Origin: Methanolapillus ohkumae
GTDB taxonomy: Archaea; Halobacteriota; Methanosarcinia; Methanosarcinales; Methanosarcinaceae
DNA length: 64,000 nt
Reading direction: 5' to 3'
NCBI RefSeq assembly: GCF_032594355.1
Contig: NZ_CP131061.1
Location: 1,488,001 to 1,552,000 of the forward strand
Shown here in pieces: positions 34,351-43,493 of this stretch (position 1 is its first letter; each line of letters begins with the position of its first letter). The notes beneath the pieces were generated by a model. The model saw only the letters and a list, made by a program, of their open reading frames with translations. It did no database searches and was not told the origin of the DNA. The position numbers and the translations under genes were made by a program.

Positions 34351-36240
34351 ATGATGAATATGACGAATAGAAAAGATTCGATAAATGCAAAAGATGCAAC
34401 CGCAATTGAAAAAAGTAAAAAGAAAGACAATATCAACAATTTTTTTGTTGCTGAAACGCTTGAAAAATACGAAGTTGTACCAAACTCCGCTGAAATTCAA
34501 GTGCCCCAAAGCCCAAAACAAGGTCAGAATTCGGAGGACACAGACCGGATTTTGGAAAGCGCCGAAAAAATTCAAAAATCGTTCTTGGAAAAAAACATCG
34601 ATTTGACGGAGGAAGATGTTTACGCGAGGCTTTTTGAATGGATCACGGTATACAAAGTGCCGCCGGCTGAAGCGGAACGGACGGTGACCAACGCGCTCAT
34701 AAAAAAATATAATCTGCCGAAAAATGGTGTTTTTGCCGGACGGGGCGCCAAAAACATGAAAATTTCGGAAATATTGGAAATCGGACAAAAGCCGGATGAT
34801 CAAAACCCTTCCGTCGGTTCTGTCGGCTCCGCGGGTTCTGCCGGCGTCGGATCTGCAAGTGCAGGCACAAACGGCGGCACGGACACGGCGTCTTGGGCAT
34901 CGTTTGACGGAAAAGTCATTCAGCTGTGGGAAAATTCACACGAAAGCATTGCGCAAGCCGGCCTTTTAGGAGATGAGACCGGCGTCGTTAAGTTTACTCT
35001 TTGGAACAATACGGACCTTCCGGTTCTTGAACTCAATCAAACTTACACTTTTAAAAATACACTCATCAAAAATTGGAATCAAAAAGTTCAAATCGAAATG
35101 AACCGGGCAACAACGTTTGAGTTGTCGGACAAAGAAATGAAAGTCTTGCCGTCCGAATCCGGCACATCCGGAACAAGAGGTGAAAAACACAATGATGTTC
35201 GAAAGATTTCGGAGTTGACCAAAGACGGACTTTGGACGGATGTGTATGCCAAAGTTGTCCAGGTTTTTGAAAAAACCCATGAAAGCATCATCACTGCCGG
35301 AATTTTAGGGGATGAAACGGGGACCATTCGGTTTACGATGTGGAAAACGGCGGAATGTATTCCGGTGGAAGCGGAAAAAACATATTTGTTTTCCAATGTC
35401 ATCGTGAAGGAATGGAATGGAAAATACGCAATTGAACTCAACCGGTCCAGCCGGGTGGAAAGAGTGGATATGGAAATTGAAGTCAAATCCGCATCCTTTG
35501 AGATGACCGGCTGTGCTGTCGATATTCAATCCGGTTCCGGCCTCGTGAAAAGATGTCCGGAATGCAGCAAGGTTTTGTCCAAAGGCAGTTGCGGTGACCA
35601 CGGAAAAGTAAAAGGAAAACATGACTTGAGAATCAAAGCGGTTTTTGACGACGGGAAAGTGGCCCAAGAAGCGATTCTCAACCGCGAATTGACGGAAAAA
35701 ATTCTGAATATGACATTGGAAGAGGCGGTTTTGCTCACCACCGAAACTTTAGATCCGGAATCCGTCAGCGATCGGATTAAAAAGGAGTTCTTGGGAAAAT
35801 ATTACACGGTTTTTGGCGCAAAAACAGACCGCTATGTCATCGTTGAGACCATTGTTCCGGCGAACCCTGTCAGTCTTGCGGCCGTGTCCGAACTCAAAAG
35901 TAAAATTGAACTGGAACAGCTGGAATACGAACTTTTCGGAAACAAACTCGGAAACACAAGCGAAAATGCATTTGAAAACGAATCCGAAAACACAAGCGGA
36001 AATGCATTTGAAAACGAATCCGAAAACACAAGCGGAAATTCAAATGAGAATACAAATACGGCTCAAAAACAAAACAGCGTAAAACCTGAAAAAGATGCGG
36101 TTTTTGAAAAACCCGCGGATTATTCCTGCTTGGAGGAAAACGATGTCGATGATTCAAAATACAATCCGGATTTCGGCCCGTTGTCTGACCAGAGATTAGA
36201 ATTTGAAAGTGTGTTTGAACTTGAAAAGGAAGTGATTTAA
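34351..36240 (+). CDS. Replication protein A (RPA, zinc-finger type)
   Basis: A 629-residue single-stranded DNA binding protein. After a helical N-terminal region (about 60-130), two OB folds are visible. They share the paired signature GKVIQLWENSHESIAQAGLLGDETGVVKF (about 190) and AKVVQVFEKTHESIITAGILGDETGTIRF (about 297), so one arose by duplication. A zinc finger C-x2-C-x8-C-x2-H (CPECSKVLSKGSCGDHG) lies at about 395-415, followed by a third OB-like part. The tail (about 530-600) has tandem 12-residue repeats rich in Asn, Glu and Ser. GGAGGT sets ATG 34351. The partner gene begins right after the stop. Confidence 0.92.
   Translation: MMNMTNRKDSINAKDATAIEKSKKKDNINNFFVAETLEKYEVVPNSAEIQVPQSPKQGQNSEDTDRILESAEKIQKSFLEKNIDLTEEDVYARLFEWITVYKVPPAEAERTVTNALIKKYNLPKNGVFAGRGAKNMKISEILEIGQKPDDQNPSVGSVGSAGSAGVGSASAGTNGGTDTASWASFDGKVIQLWENSHESIAQAGLLGDETGVVKFTLWNNTDLPVLELNQTYTFKNTLIKNWNQKVQIEMNRATTFELSDKEMKVLPSESGTSGTRGEKHNDVRKISELTKDGLWTDVYAKVVQVFEKTHESIITAGILGDETGTIRFTMWKTAECIPVEAEKTYLFSNVIVKEWNGKYAIELNRSSRVERVDMEIEVKSASFEMTGCAVDIQSGSGLVKRCPECSKVLSKGSCGDHGKVKGKHDLRIKAVFDDGKVAQEAILNRELTEKILNMTLEEAVLLTTETLDPESVSDRIKKEFLGKYYTVFGAKTDRYVIVETIVPANPVSLAAVSELKSKIELEQLEYELFGNKLGNTSENAFENESENTSGNAFENESENTSGNSNENTNTAQKQNSVKPEKDAVFEKPADYSCLEENDVDDSKYNPDFGPLSDQRLEFESVFELEKEVI
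35945..36045 (+). repeat. 36 bp in-frame tandem repeat in RPA tail
   Basis: AACACAAGCGGAAATGCATT plus TGAAAACGAATCCGAA is repeated two to three times and encodes NTSGNAFENESE. Near-identity at the DNA level shows a recent duplication. Confidence 0.9.
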
Positions 36241-36798
36241 ATGCCCGGATATTTCAGAGAAATTGCCGTCCGTTTGTTTGCCAAAGAATTGCGCGACTCC
36301 TGTGTTTTTTACCGGGAGGAAGGCGACCAATATGCTCCGCAATATGTTTTAACCCCGACGGGCGCGCGTATCAACCGCGTTTTAATTGCGGGAACGTTGA
36401 CTGAAAATGAAAATATCGGAACCGATTCCGAATACTACCGGGCAAGAATTTCCGACCCGACCGGAACGTTCATGGTTTACGCCGGGCAATACCAGGCCGA
36501 AGCCATGCGGATTTTATCAGAGATGGAAACACCGGCATTTGTAACCGTTGTCGGAAAGGTGAGCGCCTTTAAAGCGGACGACGGAAATATTTTAGTATCC
36601 GTCCGCCCGGAATACATCCAAAAAATCGACCAAAAGGACCGAGACATCTGGGTCTTTGAAACCGCTCAAAAAACCCATGAGCGCATAATGGATTTGGAAA
36701 ATGACACGGCAAAATCAGCCGATGTGTTGAAGCATTACCTTCCCGATTTTTTCGGATACCGGCAAATGACGGCAAACGCGCTTGAAACCATCCGGTAA
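36241..36798 (+). CDS. RPA-associated protein (RPAP)
   Basis: A 185-residue archaeal RPA-associated protein (COG3390 type), usually encoded immediately after RPA and cotranscribed with it. It has a single OB fold: NRVLIAGTLTENENIG, YYRARISDPTGTFMVYAGQYQ and PAFVTVVGKVSAFK. It starts directly after the RPA stop, so translation is coupled. In haloarchaea the homologues form part of the RPA complex; that role is assumed here. Confidence 0.9.
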   Translation: MPGYFREIAVRLFAKELRDSCVFYREEGDQYAPQYVLTPTGARINRVLIAGTLTENENIGTDSEYYRARISDPTGTFMVYAGQYQAEAMRILSEMETPAFVTVVGKVSAFKADDGNILVSVRPEYIQKIDQKDRDIWVFETAQKTHERIMDLENDTAKSADVLKHYLPDFFGYRQMTANALETIR

Positions 36799-36872
36799 TT
36801 CAAAGAATTGGGTTTTTCAATCATTTCCGTTTTAGCGGAAATGATTGAAAATATTGAAAAATTCTTTGAATT
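36798..36872. repeat. Long inverted repeat between RPAP and sufS
   Basis: Two nested inverted repeats: AATTCAAAGAATT with AATTCTTTGAATT outside, and TTTCAATCATTTCCG with CGGAAATGATTGAAA inside around a six-base loop. It starts at the RPAP stop and could end transcription, but it is longer than needed for a terminator. Confidence 0.8.
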
Positions 36873-36939
36873 TTGAGAAAATCAGCCCGGAAATATAAAA
36901 ATCCAAAAGTTTTTATTTTTCCCCTTCTTTTCTTTACTC

Positions 36940-38265
36940 ATGTACAACGTTAAAAAAATCCGAAAAGATTTCCCTGTCCTTGAAAAAACAACTTACCTGG
37001 ACAACGGAGCTACTACACAAACGCCCAAGCCCGCCGTTTTAGCCATGTGTGATTTCTATTATGAATATACCGCCAATTACGGGCGAAGCGCGCACAAACT
37101 TGGTTTTCGAGCAACGGAAGCTTACGAAAAATCCCGGGAAAACGTTGCCGAATTCTTTGGTTTGCCGGTCAAAACCATGGAGGACGCCATGAAGAAACCG
37201 GATGAAATCCATCAAAAAAACATTATTTTTACGAAAAACACGACAGACAGCATTAATATGGTTGCCAACGGCTTTGATTTTAAAAAAGGCGACCATGTGA
37301 TTACAAGCATTGCCGAACACCATTCTAATTTTGTTCCTTGGCTGCGCCTGATCAAAACAAAGGGAATTGTTGTCGATGTCGTCGATATTGATTCCAAAGG
37401 GCGCATCCGTCCGGAAGATATTCAAAAAAACATCACCGAAAATACCAAGATGGTTGCCATCACCCACATTTCCAATGTTCTTGGCTCCATTCAAGATGTG
37501 GAGGAAATCACAAAAATCGCACACGACCACAATATTCCGATTCTGATTGATGGTGCGCAGTCGGCCGGCCACATGAAAATAAATCTTAAAAAATTGGATT
37601 GCGATTATTTCGCGACCGCCGGCCACAAAGGTCTTTTGGGTCCGCAAGGAACAGGGGTTTTGTATTTAAAAGACAAAAGTTCCATTGCGCCGGCCAACCT
37701 CGGCGGCGGAACGACCTGCCATGCCAGCCGAGATGGGAAATATGACAGCAAACTTCCGCCGGAACTATTGGAAGCGGGAACTCCAAACCTTCCCGGTGTC
37801 ATCGGTCTTGGTGCCGCTGTCAAATATTTGAGCCAATTTAATTTGGACGATATTGAGAAGCATGAAAAGAAATTGGCGCAAAACGCCGCCAAGCGCCTTT
37901 TGGAAATAAAAGGCGTGGAGGTCTATGGTCCCGAGGACCGGTCAGGGCTTGTCGCATTTAATATCAAAAATATGGCACCGATTGATGTTGCCGGCCATTT
38001 GAGTAATATGGATATTTGTGTGCGCAGCGGATGCCACTGCGCAACACCGCTTCAGGACTTTTTGGGAATTCCGGATGGTTCCGTTCGGGCATCGTTTGCG
38101 CTTTACAACACAAAAAAAGAAGTGGACATACTCATTGATGCTGTTTCAAAAATCGCAAAAGCTCAAAGCAAAAGGCAAAAAGACGCGAAAAAGAAAGATG
38201 AAAAAAAACAAGCCGATAAAAAAGAAACGGGATGTTGCGGCGGTGCATGCTCCAATGAAATGTAA
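36940..38265 (+). CDS. sufS: Cysteine desulfurase (SufS-type)
   Basis: A 441-residue PLP enzyme of the class-V aminotransferase family that takes sulfur from cysteine for Fe-S assembly. The PLP lysine is in ATAGHKGLLGPQG (about 228). The catalytic cysteine lies in the RSGCHCATPLQ segment (about 364), with a group II (SufS/CsdA) context. Unusual is a C-terminal tail of about 35 residues: a Lys-rich stretch (about 405-432) and then CCGGAC, a cysteine cluster that may pass on sulfur or bind metal. Methanogens often lack cysteine desulfurases, so its presence with sufBC is informative. It has its own upstream region and no near partner. Confidence 0.92.
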   Translation: MYNVKKIRKDFPVLEKTTYLDNGATTQTPKPAVLAMCDFYYEYTANYGRSAHKLGFRATEAYEKSRENVAEFFGLPVKTMEDAMKKPDEIHQKNIIFTKNTTDSINMVANGFDFKKGDHVITSIAEHHSNFVPWLRLIKTKGIVVDVVDIDSKGRIRPEDIQKNITENTKMVAITHISNVLGSIQDVEEITKIAHDHNIPILIDGAQSAGHMKINLKKLDCDYFATAGHKGLLGPQGTGVLYLKDKSSIAPANLGGGTTCHASRDGKYDSKLPPELLEAGTPNLPGVIGLGAAVKYLSQFNLDDIEKHEKKLAQNAAKRLLEIKGVEVYGPEDRSGLVAFNIKNMAPIDVAGHLSNMDICVRSGCHCATPLQDFLGIPDGSVRASFALYNTKKEVDILIDAVSKIAKAQSKRQKDAKKKDEKKQADKKETGCCGGACSNEM

Positions 38266-38286
38266 ATAAACGGAAAATAAAAAGAG

Positions 38287-38350
38287 ATTATGAAAATAAA
38301 CAACAAATAATTATGAAAATAAACAACAAATAATTATGAAAATAAATAGC
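38287..38350. repeat. Tandem 23 bp repeat
   Basis: ATTATGAAAATAAACAACAA plus ATA occurs at 38287 and 38310, and partially at 38333, in the spacer after sufS. Confidence 0.9.
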
Positions 38351-38392
38351 GAATGAGTTAAATTGAATTGAATTTTTGAGGGATTGATTGCA

Positions 38393-38620
38393 ATGAAAAC
38401 ATATCTTTTGATTTGGTACAACAGCGGCAGCGAATGTTCCAATCCGTCCGAAGTCAACAGCCGACTCATGTCTTTGGGATTTAAGCCGGTTCAAGGTCCG
38501 TACGATTATGTTTACGAATGGAATAAAAACGCGTCCATTGAAGATGTTTTAAGGTTCGGGGACAAAATCCATCTATCTTTGATGGGAACCGGCGTTTTTT
38601 TTAAAATAGAAACCGATTGA
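38393..38620 (+). CDS. Small conserved archaeal protein
   Basis: A 75-residue protein (MKTYLLIWYNSGSECSNPSEV ...). The pattern, with SRLMSLGFKPVQGPYDYVYEW and a GTGVFFKIETD end, suggests a conserved compact alpha/beta fold known from other methanogens as a hypothetical protein. GAGGG upstream supports ATG 38393. No function can be given. It lies alone between sufS and the rhomboid gene. Confidence 0.7.
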   Translation: MKTYLLIWYNSGSECSNPSEVNSRLMSLGFKPVQGPYDYVYEWNKNASIEDVLRFGDKIHLSLMGTGVFFKIETD

Positions 38621-38738
38621 AAAAACCTTAAATTAAAAAATGAATGAAAAACTAAAATTGACATTGAATTGGACTTACCTTTAAAATTAGACTTGCATTT
38701 AAAAAACATATTATTTAAAAAATAAAGCGGGAAAAACA

Positions 38739-39632
38739 ATGACAAAATGCCATGTTTGTGGTAAGGAAGAATCAGCGCAGCCGGTCTGCGGCGTCTGCGG
38801 AAAAAACTATTGTGACGACCATATTTCTCGAAACAATCATGTTTGTTTTCAAGACCCAAGAGGCGTGAATGTCGGAGCCGGAAATTCCCGTATTTACGTC
38901 AAAACGTACGGAACGGGTGCCTCTAAAGGAACAAATCCGCCCAAGGCCGATTATTATGACCGGGACAATTTTGAAAAAAAATATGGCTATGCGTCTAAAA
39001 GAAGCGAAAGCCTTTGGAAAACAATTTTTTCAAGCCCAACTTATGTGATTATTCTGATTTGCGTCTTGATGCAAATTGTTGCGTTTTTGGGCTTTATATT
39101 TCATGTCGAAATTTTCTACATTCTGTACAATATTCTGATGCTGCGGGCCGATTTTGCCTACATTGCCCGATATCCCTGGACATTAATCACCCACATGTTT
39201 TTGCACAGCCCGTACAATATTACGCACATTTTGTTCAACATGATTACGCTGTTCTTTTTTGGGACATATTTGGAAAAAATCATTGGCAAAGGACCATTTG
39301 TTGCCACCTACATCTTTTCCGGAATTGTCGCAGCGATTGGATTTACATATTTTGAAGCCGGGTCCGGCATCGGTTTGGTCGGCGCAAGCGGCGCAATTAT
39401 GGGAATTTTGGCGGCGATTGCCATAATTAACCCAAACTTGCAAGTTTACATTTATTTCATTCCGGCAAAGATCAAGTATTTGATTGTTCTGTATGCGCTG
39501 ATGGACTTCTTATTAATGAATTCGGGCGACTCGATTGCACACGTCGCTCACCTGAGCGGTCTTTTTGTCGGCCTGCTCATCGGCTACCATTACCGGAAAA
39601 AATTGAGAGGAAAACAGCCTCAGGAGTTTTAA
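38739..39632 (+). CDS. Rhomboid protease with N-terminal zinc finger
   Basis: A 297-residue intramembrane serine protease. The N-terminus has an AN1-like zinc finger (C..C, CGVCGKNYCDDHISRNNHVC, residues 4-37). The rhomboid core has six helices: HMFLHSPYNITHILFNMITL, catalytic Ser in GLVGASGAIMG (about 210) and catalytic His in HVAHLSGLFVGLLIGY (about 270). The zinc-finger plus rhomboid layout is common in methanogens. The following gene starts with a GTG four bases after the stop, with its ribosome binding site inside the rhomboid gene. Confidence 0.93.
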   Translation: MTKCHVCGKEESAQPVCGVCGKNYCDDHISRNNHVCFQDPRGVNVGAGNSRIYVKTYGTGASKGTNPPKADYYDRDNFEKKYGYASKRSESLWKTIFSSPTYVIILICVLMQIVAFLGFIFHVEIFYILYNILMLRADFAYIARYPWTLITHMFLHSPYNITHILFNMITLFFFGTYLEKIIGKGPFVATYIFSGIVAAIGFTYFEAGSGIGLVGASGAIMGILAAIAIINPNLQVYIYFIPAKIKYLIVLYALMDFLLMNSGDSIAHVAHLSGLFVGLLIGYHYRKKLRGKQPQEF

Positions 39633-40268
39633 GTGGCAAATAGAGATTGGAGGGCGGATGAACAGGAAAATGAATCTGAAAATGATTCAGCAAATTCCAA
39701 TCCGGCGGACTCCAATTCAGAAAATTCCGATCCGGCGGACTCCAATTCAGAAAATTCCAATCCGACGGACTCCAATTCAGCAAATTCAAATCCGGCGGAT
39801 TCAAATTCAATGGATTCCAATCTGGTGGATTTCAATTCAACTGATTTTTCCGATTTGTCCGGCTCTTCTTCATCGCCGGTCATCGGTCACGGATATTTAA
39901 AACCGTCTCCGGATGAGAAAATTTTGATTCATGTTTTGGATTTTAAAAAGATGTATGCGTGCTGGCTCCCAGGTCTTCGCTATACGCTTTATTTTGACAA
40001 AGAGCCAAAAACGCCTGCCTTGAAGCGTGTCCGAGAAATTGTTCTGTTGGAAGTGTATGACGGAACCGGCAAAAAGATAATTGAACTCACCGATGAAGAA
40101 TTCAATCAATTTGAAATGACATACGATTTGTTTTCCACGTACGGCGGAGAGATTTGGTTTTACCGAGAAAAAAGCGGCCGCCGCCAAAAAAATCAATTTT
40201 ATTTGAAACAAAAACCATCCAAATCGGAAGAGCCCATCCGAAAATACCATCTGTCGGATATCGTTTAA
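39633..40268 (+). CDS. Unknown protein with tandem-repeat N-terminus
   Basis: A 211-residue protein starting at GTG, with AGGAG inside the preceding gene. Residues 7-70 are a low-complexity region of Asp/Asn/Ser/Pro/Glu units (SNPADSNSEN and variants, about ten residues each), encoded by nearly identical 30 bp DNA repeats. The following domain (about 85-211) begins HGYLKPSPDEKILIHVLDFKKMYACW. It holds LRYTLYFDKE and VLLEVYDGTGKKIIELTDEEFNQFEMTYDLF, a soluble alpha/beta fold I do not recognise. Coupling to the rhomboid gene suggests linked roles at the membrane, which is inference. Confidence 0.72.
   Translation: MANRDWRADEQENESENDSANSNPADSNSENSDPADSNSENSNPTDSNSANSNPADSNSMDSNLVDFNSTDFSDLSGSSSSPVIGHGYLKPSPDEKILIHVLDFKKMYACWLPGLRYTLYFDKEPKTPALKRVREIVLLEVYDGTGKKIIELTDEEFNQFEMTYDLFSTYGGEIWFYREKSGRRQKNQFYLKQKPSKSEEPIRKYHLSDIV
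39672..39835 (+). repeat. About 30 bp tandem repeat coding for Ser/Asn/Asp
   Basis: AATTCCGATCCGGCGGACTC and variants repeat about five times with 30 bp period, in frame. Confidence 0.88.
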
Positions 40269-40653
40269 ATAAACCTGAAAAATTTCGAAAATTATTAATA
40301 ATTCGGGGAGCTTCATACACATATCTGATTCATTGAAATGAAAAAGAAAAAATGAAATTCAACGATTCAGAGAAAATATATATTATTAAGAAGATTTATA
40401 TCATATTGCTTGCGGTTGCAAGGTTTTAATGAGTGTCATTTTGTTTGCGGTTCATTGGTTTGTTTGTTGTGAATTGTTTGTTGTGAATTGTTTGTTGTGA
40501 ATTGTTTGTTGTGAATTGTTTATAATATGTATTTTTACATGTCTGTTAATTTATTTGTATTCATTTTGTGTTTTTAATTTTATTTTTTATTAATTTTAGT
40601 TTATAACGATTGCATTTATCACATTCATGAATGGAAAAAGGTCTTGAAAAATT
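40269..40653. other. Upstream region of the NYN gene
   Basis: AT-rich 385 bp without a gene. It contains the 14 bp repeat array and, right after it, TTTATAATATG (about 40518-40528), a possible TATA box for the NYN gene. Confidence 0.45.
40462..40517. repeat. Tandem 14 bp repeat, four copies
   Basis: GTTTGTTGTGAATT repeated four times without change, immediately upstream of a TATA-like string. Confidence 0.93.
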
Positions 40654-41337
40654 ATGAAGACAACAAAAACCGGACTCGGGTCCATTACAAAATATTTGTC
40701 TTCCAAAAAAGAGGTCGAAAGGAGACGAATCGGTCTTTTGGTGGATGGCCCCAACGTTATCCGCAAGGAATTCAATGTCGATTTATATGAAATTAAAAAC
40801 GTTTTAAAAGAATACGGAAATGTGAAAATCGGGAAAGTTTTCATCAACCAATACGCATCCGATAAATTAATTGAAGCGATTGAAAATCATGGTTTGGAAC
40901 CGATCATTTGTTCGACGGATGTGGATGTGCGTTTGGCGGTCGAAGGCATGGAACTGGTCTACAATGAAAACATCGATACGATTGCGATTGTCACCAGAGA
41001 TGCGGATTTTAAGCCGCTTCTCAATAAAGCCAACGAAAAAGGCAAAGAGACGATTATTTTTGGAATCCAGCCCGGCTTTTCAATTGCGCTTAAAAATTCT
41101 GCCGATTACGTGATTTTGCTCAAAGACGCCCAAATGATGTATGAGGAAGAAGAAGAAGATGAGCCACGTTATTTGGGCGTCGCCGAAGAAGAAACACATG
41201 AAGATGTGGAAATCACCGGAAAAGAAAAAGCGGAAATTTCCAATGAAAAAGCAAAACCGGACAAACGATTTGAAGTGATCAAAAGCAAAGACAACAAAAT
41301 TACGCCAACGGCGACGGATGATGAAGTCAAAAAATGA
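40654..41337 (+). CDS. NYN-domain (LabA/DUF88-like) RNase-like protein
   Basis: A 227-residue protein of the TIGR00288-type archaeal NYN family, a PIN-like nuclease fold. Acidic metal-binding residues are in GLLVDGPNVIRKEF (about 28-40), STDVDVRLAVEGMEL and IAIVTRDADFKPLL (about 110-123), followed by GFSIALKNSADYVI. The C-terminal 60 residues are a charged, probably disordered tail. Members of this fold cut RNA, but activity for this branch is not established. AAAGGT lies 13 bases before the ATG. It is convergent with glmM. Confidence 0.87.
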   Translation: MKTTKTGLGSITKYLSSKKEVERRRIGLLVDGPNVIRKEFNVDLYEIKNVLKEYGNVKIGKVFINQYASDKLIEAIENHGLEPIICSTDVDVRLAVEGMELVYNENIDTIAIVTRDADFKPLLNKANEKGKETIIFGIQPGFSIALKNSADYVILLKDAQMMYEEEEEDEPRYLGVAEEETHEDVEITGKEKAEISNEKAKPDKRFEVIKSKDNKITPTATDDEVKK

Positions 41338-41365
41338 GAAATCAAAAATTAAAAAATTGATTTCC

Positions 41366-41404
41366 CGAGTTTTTCCCCGGCTTTGAGACTCTCTTTTTCT
41401 TTTT
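41366..41404. repeat. 39 bp copy of an internal glmM segment
   Basis: This intergenic stretch (starting CGAGTTTTTCCCCGGCTTTG) is identical to 42047-42085 inside glmM, 681 bp away in the same orientation. Confidence 0.9.
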
Positions 41405-41456
41405 TTGTTATTTTATTATTTTTGTTATTTTGTTATTTTATTATTTTTGTATTTTG

Positions 41457-42911
41457 TTATTTTTGTTTTTCATTGCCGAACGAATTTATTTCATTAAATT
41501 TTTCCGCCACGAGTTTTTCCCCGAGTTTTATGAAACTTTCCGCTTCTTCTTTTGTTTTGGATTCGGTTGCCACCCGAATCATGGGCTCAGTTCCGGAGGG
41601 ACGGATGAGAAGCCAGCCGTTTTTGAACCGGAGTTTGACGCCGTCGATGGTTTCCGCGTCGACATATCCGATTTCCTTTTTCTTTTGCGGGGACATTACG
41701 TCTTTTGTGAGTTTTTTCATCACAATTTTCGGGTCGACTCCGGGCGTTTTTATTTTGGATTTCGCATTGTGGTATTCGGGAACCATTTTCTTAAAATCAG
41801 ATGCTTTTAAATTGTTTTTTGCCATCGCTTCCAATACAAAAGCAATGGCCATGGCACCGTCCCGGCAAACCTGATGTTTCGGAAAAATCATGCCGCCGTT
41901 TCCTTCGCCGCCGTAAACCGCACAGGTTTCCGTCATTTTTCGGCCGACGTCAATCGATCCGATTTTGGTATAAAAGATATCGGCACCGGCTTCTTTTGCG
42001 ACATCGGTCAGACGGCCGGACGTGCTGACGGTTGTGACAACGGGGCCGAGTTTTTCCCCGGCTTTGAGACTCTCTTTTTCTTTTTGGAGGACAAATTTTC
42101 CGATTGTGGCCAGCATGATTTCTTCGTCGATGAATTCGCCGCGCTCATCCATAAAAACCGCGCGGTCGGCATCTCCGTCTTGCGCCACCCCGAGGTCGCC
42201 GCCAAACATCCGAATCAGAACCGACATTTCCCCCAAATATTCAGGAAGAGGCTCCGGGTTTCTCCAAGGAAAAGTTCCGTCCGGCTGGGCACCGATGGTC
42301 AAAACCTGGCAGCCGAGCTTTTGAAGTAAAACAGGAAGAGTGAGCGAACCCGCACCGGAACCCGTGTCAACGACAACACGAAACTTGCGGCCGGAAACGG
42401 TTTGTTGATCGGTCAAGGAAAGAATTCCATGAATGTAGGCATCGTTGGCATTGGAATCCACGTGAAATTCCCCGGTTTTTGACCAGTCCGACCACTCAAA
42501 TTTTTCAGAAAAATAAATATCTTCAACGGCCTCCTCGTCTTCGCGCGAAAACTCGGTTCCGTCGCCGGCAATCAGTTTGATGCCATTGTATTCCCGCGGA
42601 TTATGCGACGCGGTTACCACAAGACCTGCGTCAACACTCTCGTTTTTAACATAATATTGAAGAGATGGGGTCGGTACAATTCCCAAATCAACAACAGAAA
42701 TTCCGGAAGAGAGCAGCCCGGAAATGACGGCGTTTTTGAGCATGGTTCCCGTGATGCGTGTATCGGTCCCGACGGCGACTTTTGGCAGGACGGAAAAACG
42801 ATTTTTGTTCACCAAAAATGTGCCGAAACTGCGCGCCAATTTCAGCGCCATCTCCGGAGTCAATTCTTTATTTGCAAGCCCGCGAACGCCATTTGTACCG
42901 AAAAGTGCCAA
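41457..42911 (-). CDS. glmM: Phosphoglucosamine/phosphomannomutase family enzyme
   Basis: A 484-residue alpha-D-phosphohexomutase. The phosphoserine loop is VVTASHNPREYNG with Ser102, the metal loop is QDGDADRA (about 240), the sugar-binding loop GGEGNGGMIF (about 330), and the C-terminal phosphate-binding loop RPSGTEPMIRV (about 440). The start MALFGTNGVRG is that of archaeal GlmM proteins, which make glucosamine-1-phosphate for UDP-GlcNAc; phosphomannomutase activity is an alternative. It is about 35 residues longer than most, with a Lys-rich segment (EKESLKAGEK) encoded by the 39 bp sequence that is duplicated downstream. Monocistronic. Confidence 0.9.
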   Translation of the reverse strand: MALFGTNGVRGLANKELTPEMALKLARSFGTFLVNKNRFSVLPKVAVGTDTRITGTMLKNAVISGLLSSGISVVDLGIVPTPSLQYYVKNESVDAGLVVTASHNPREYNGIKLIAGDGTEFSREDEEAVEDIYFSEKFEWSDWSKTGEFHVDSNANDAYIHGILSLTDQQTVSGRKFRVVVDTGSGAGSLTLPVLLQKLGCQVLTIGAQPDGTFPWRNPEPLPEYLGEMSVLIRMFGGDLGVAQDGDADRAVFMDERGEFIDEEIMLATIGKFVLQKEKESLKAGEKLGPVVTTVSTSGRLTDVAKEAGADIFYTKIGSIDVGRKMTETCAVYGGEGNGGMIFPKHQVCRDGAMAIAFVLEAMAKNNLKASDFKKMVPEYHNAKSKIKTPGVDPKIVMKKLTKDVMSPQKKKEIGYVDAETIDGVKLRFKNGWLLIRPSGTEPMIRVATESKTKEEAESFIKLGEKLVAEKFNEINSFGNEKQK

Positions 42912-43061
42912 AATAATCCATCCTTATCATGAATATGAAATAAAATGAAAGAAAAAAATGATATTTATTTTGATAATAAGAAGAACAAGGAAATATAAAA
43001 GTCCTGCAGACAAAGATAAGAAGGATGAAAAGTGGAATAAAAATAGAGATGGATAACAATA

Positions 43062-43361
43062 TTAAATATTTTTAATCCATTCATATGTTGGAGCATACCG
43101 TTTCAGAAGATTTATTGCGGACCTATAATTTTCATTTGGAATACAATAATCATATCGATTTTGAGTTTTATAAGAGTGAATAATCTCTTTTCTTTCCAAT
43201 TCTTTAAGTGCTTTTTTCACAGAACCGATTTTATCCGATCTCACTCCTTGACATAGATTTTCCCCTTCAATATGACGGTTGCAAATTCGCCCACGAAGGC
43301 AGATTTTATAAATAATATGTAATTCATATTCCGAAAAATTGTCATTCCAATCAATTGTCAT
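43062..43361 (-). CDS. Small winged-helix-like protein
   Basis: A 99-residue protein: YELHIIYKICLRGRICNRHIEG, then SVKKALKELERKEIIHSYKTQNRYDYCI, the pattern of a winged helix-turn-helix with a beta wing. The family is unknown to me. It is divergent from the helix-turn-helix gene at 43494, sharing a 130 bp promoter region with ATTAAATGAACA-like direct repeats, so mutual regulation is possible. Confidence 0.65.
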   Translation of the reverse strand: MTIDWNDNFSEYELHIIYKICLRGRICNRHIEGENLCQGVRSDKIGSVKKALKELERKEIIHSYKTQNRYDYCIPNENYRSAINLLKRYAPTYEWIKNI

Positions 43362-43493
43362 AATTCTTACAAGATTTTAATATATATGAATTTTACAATG
43401 TTCAATTAAATGAACAGAATTCAAAAGATATAAATAGATATTTTCCATATTGTTCAATCAATTAAACAGTTTTTGTAAAAGGAAATGGATAAA

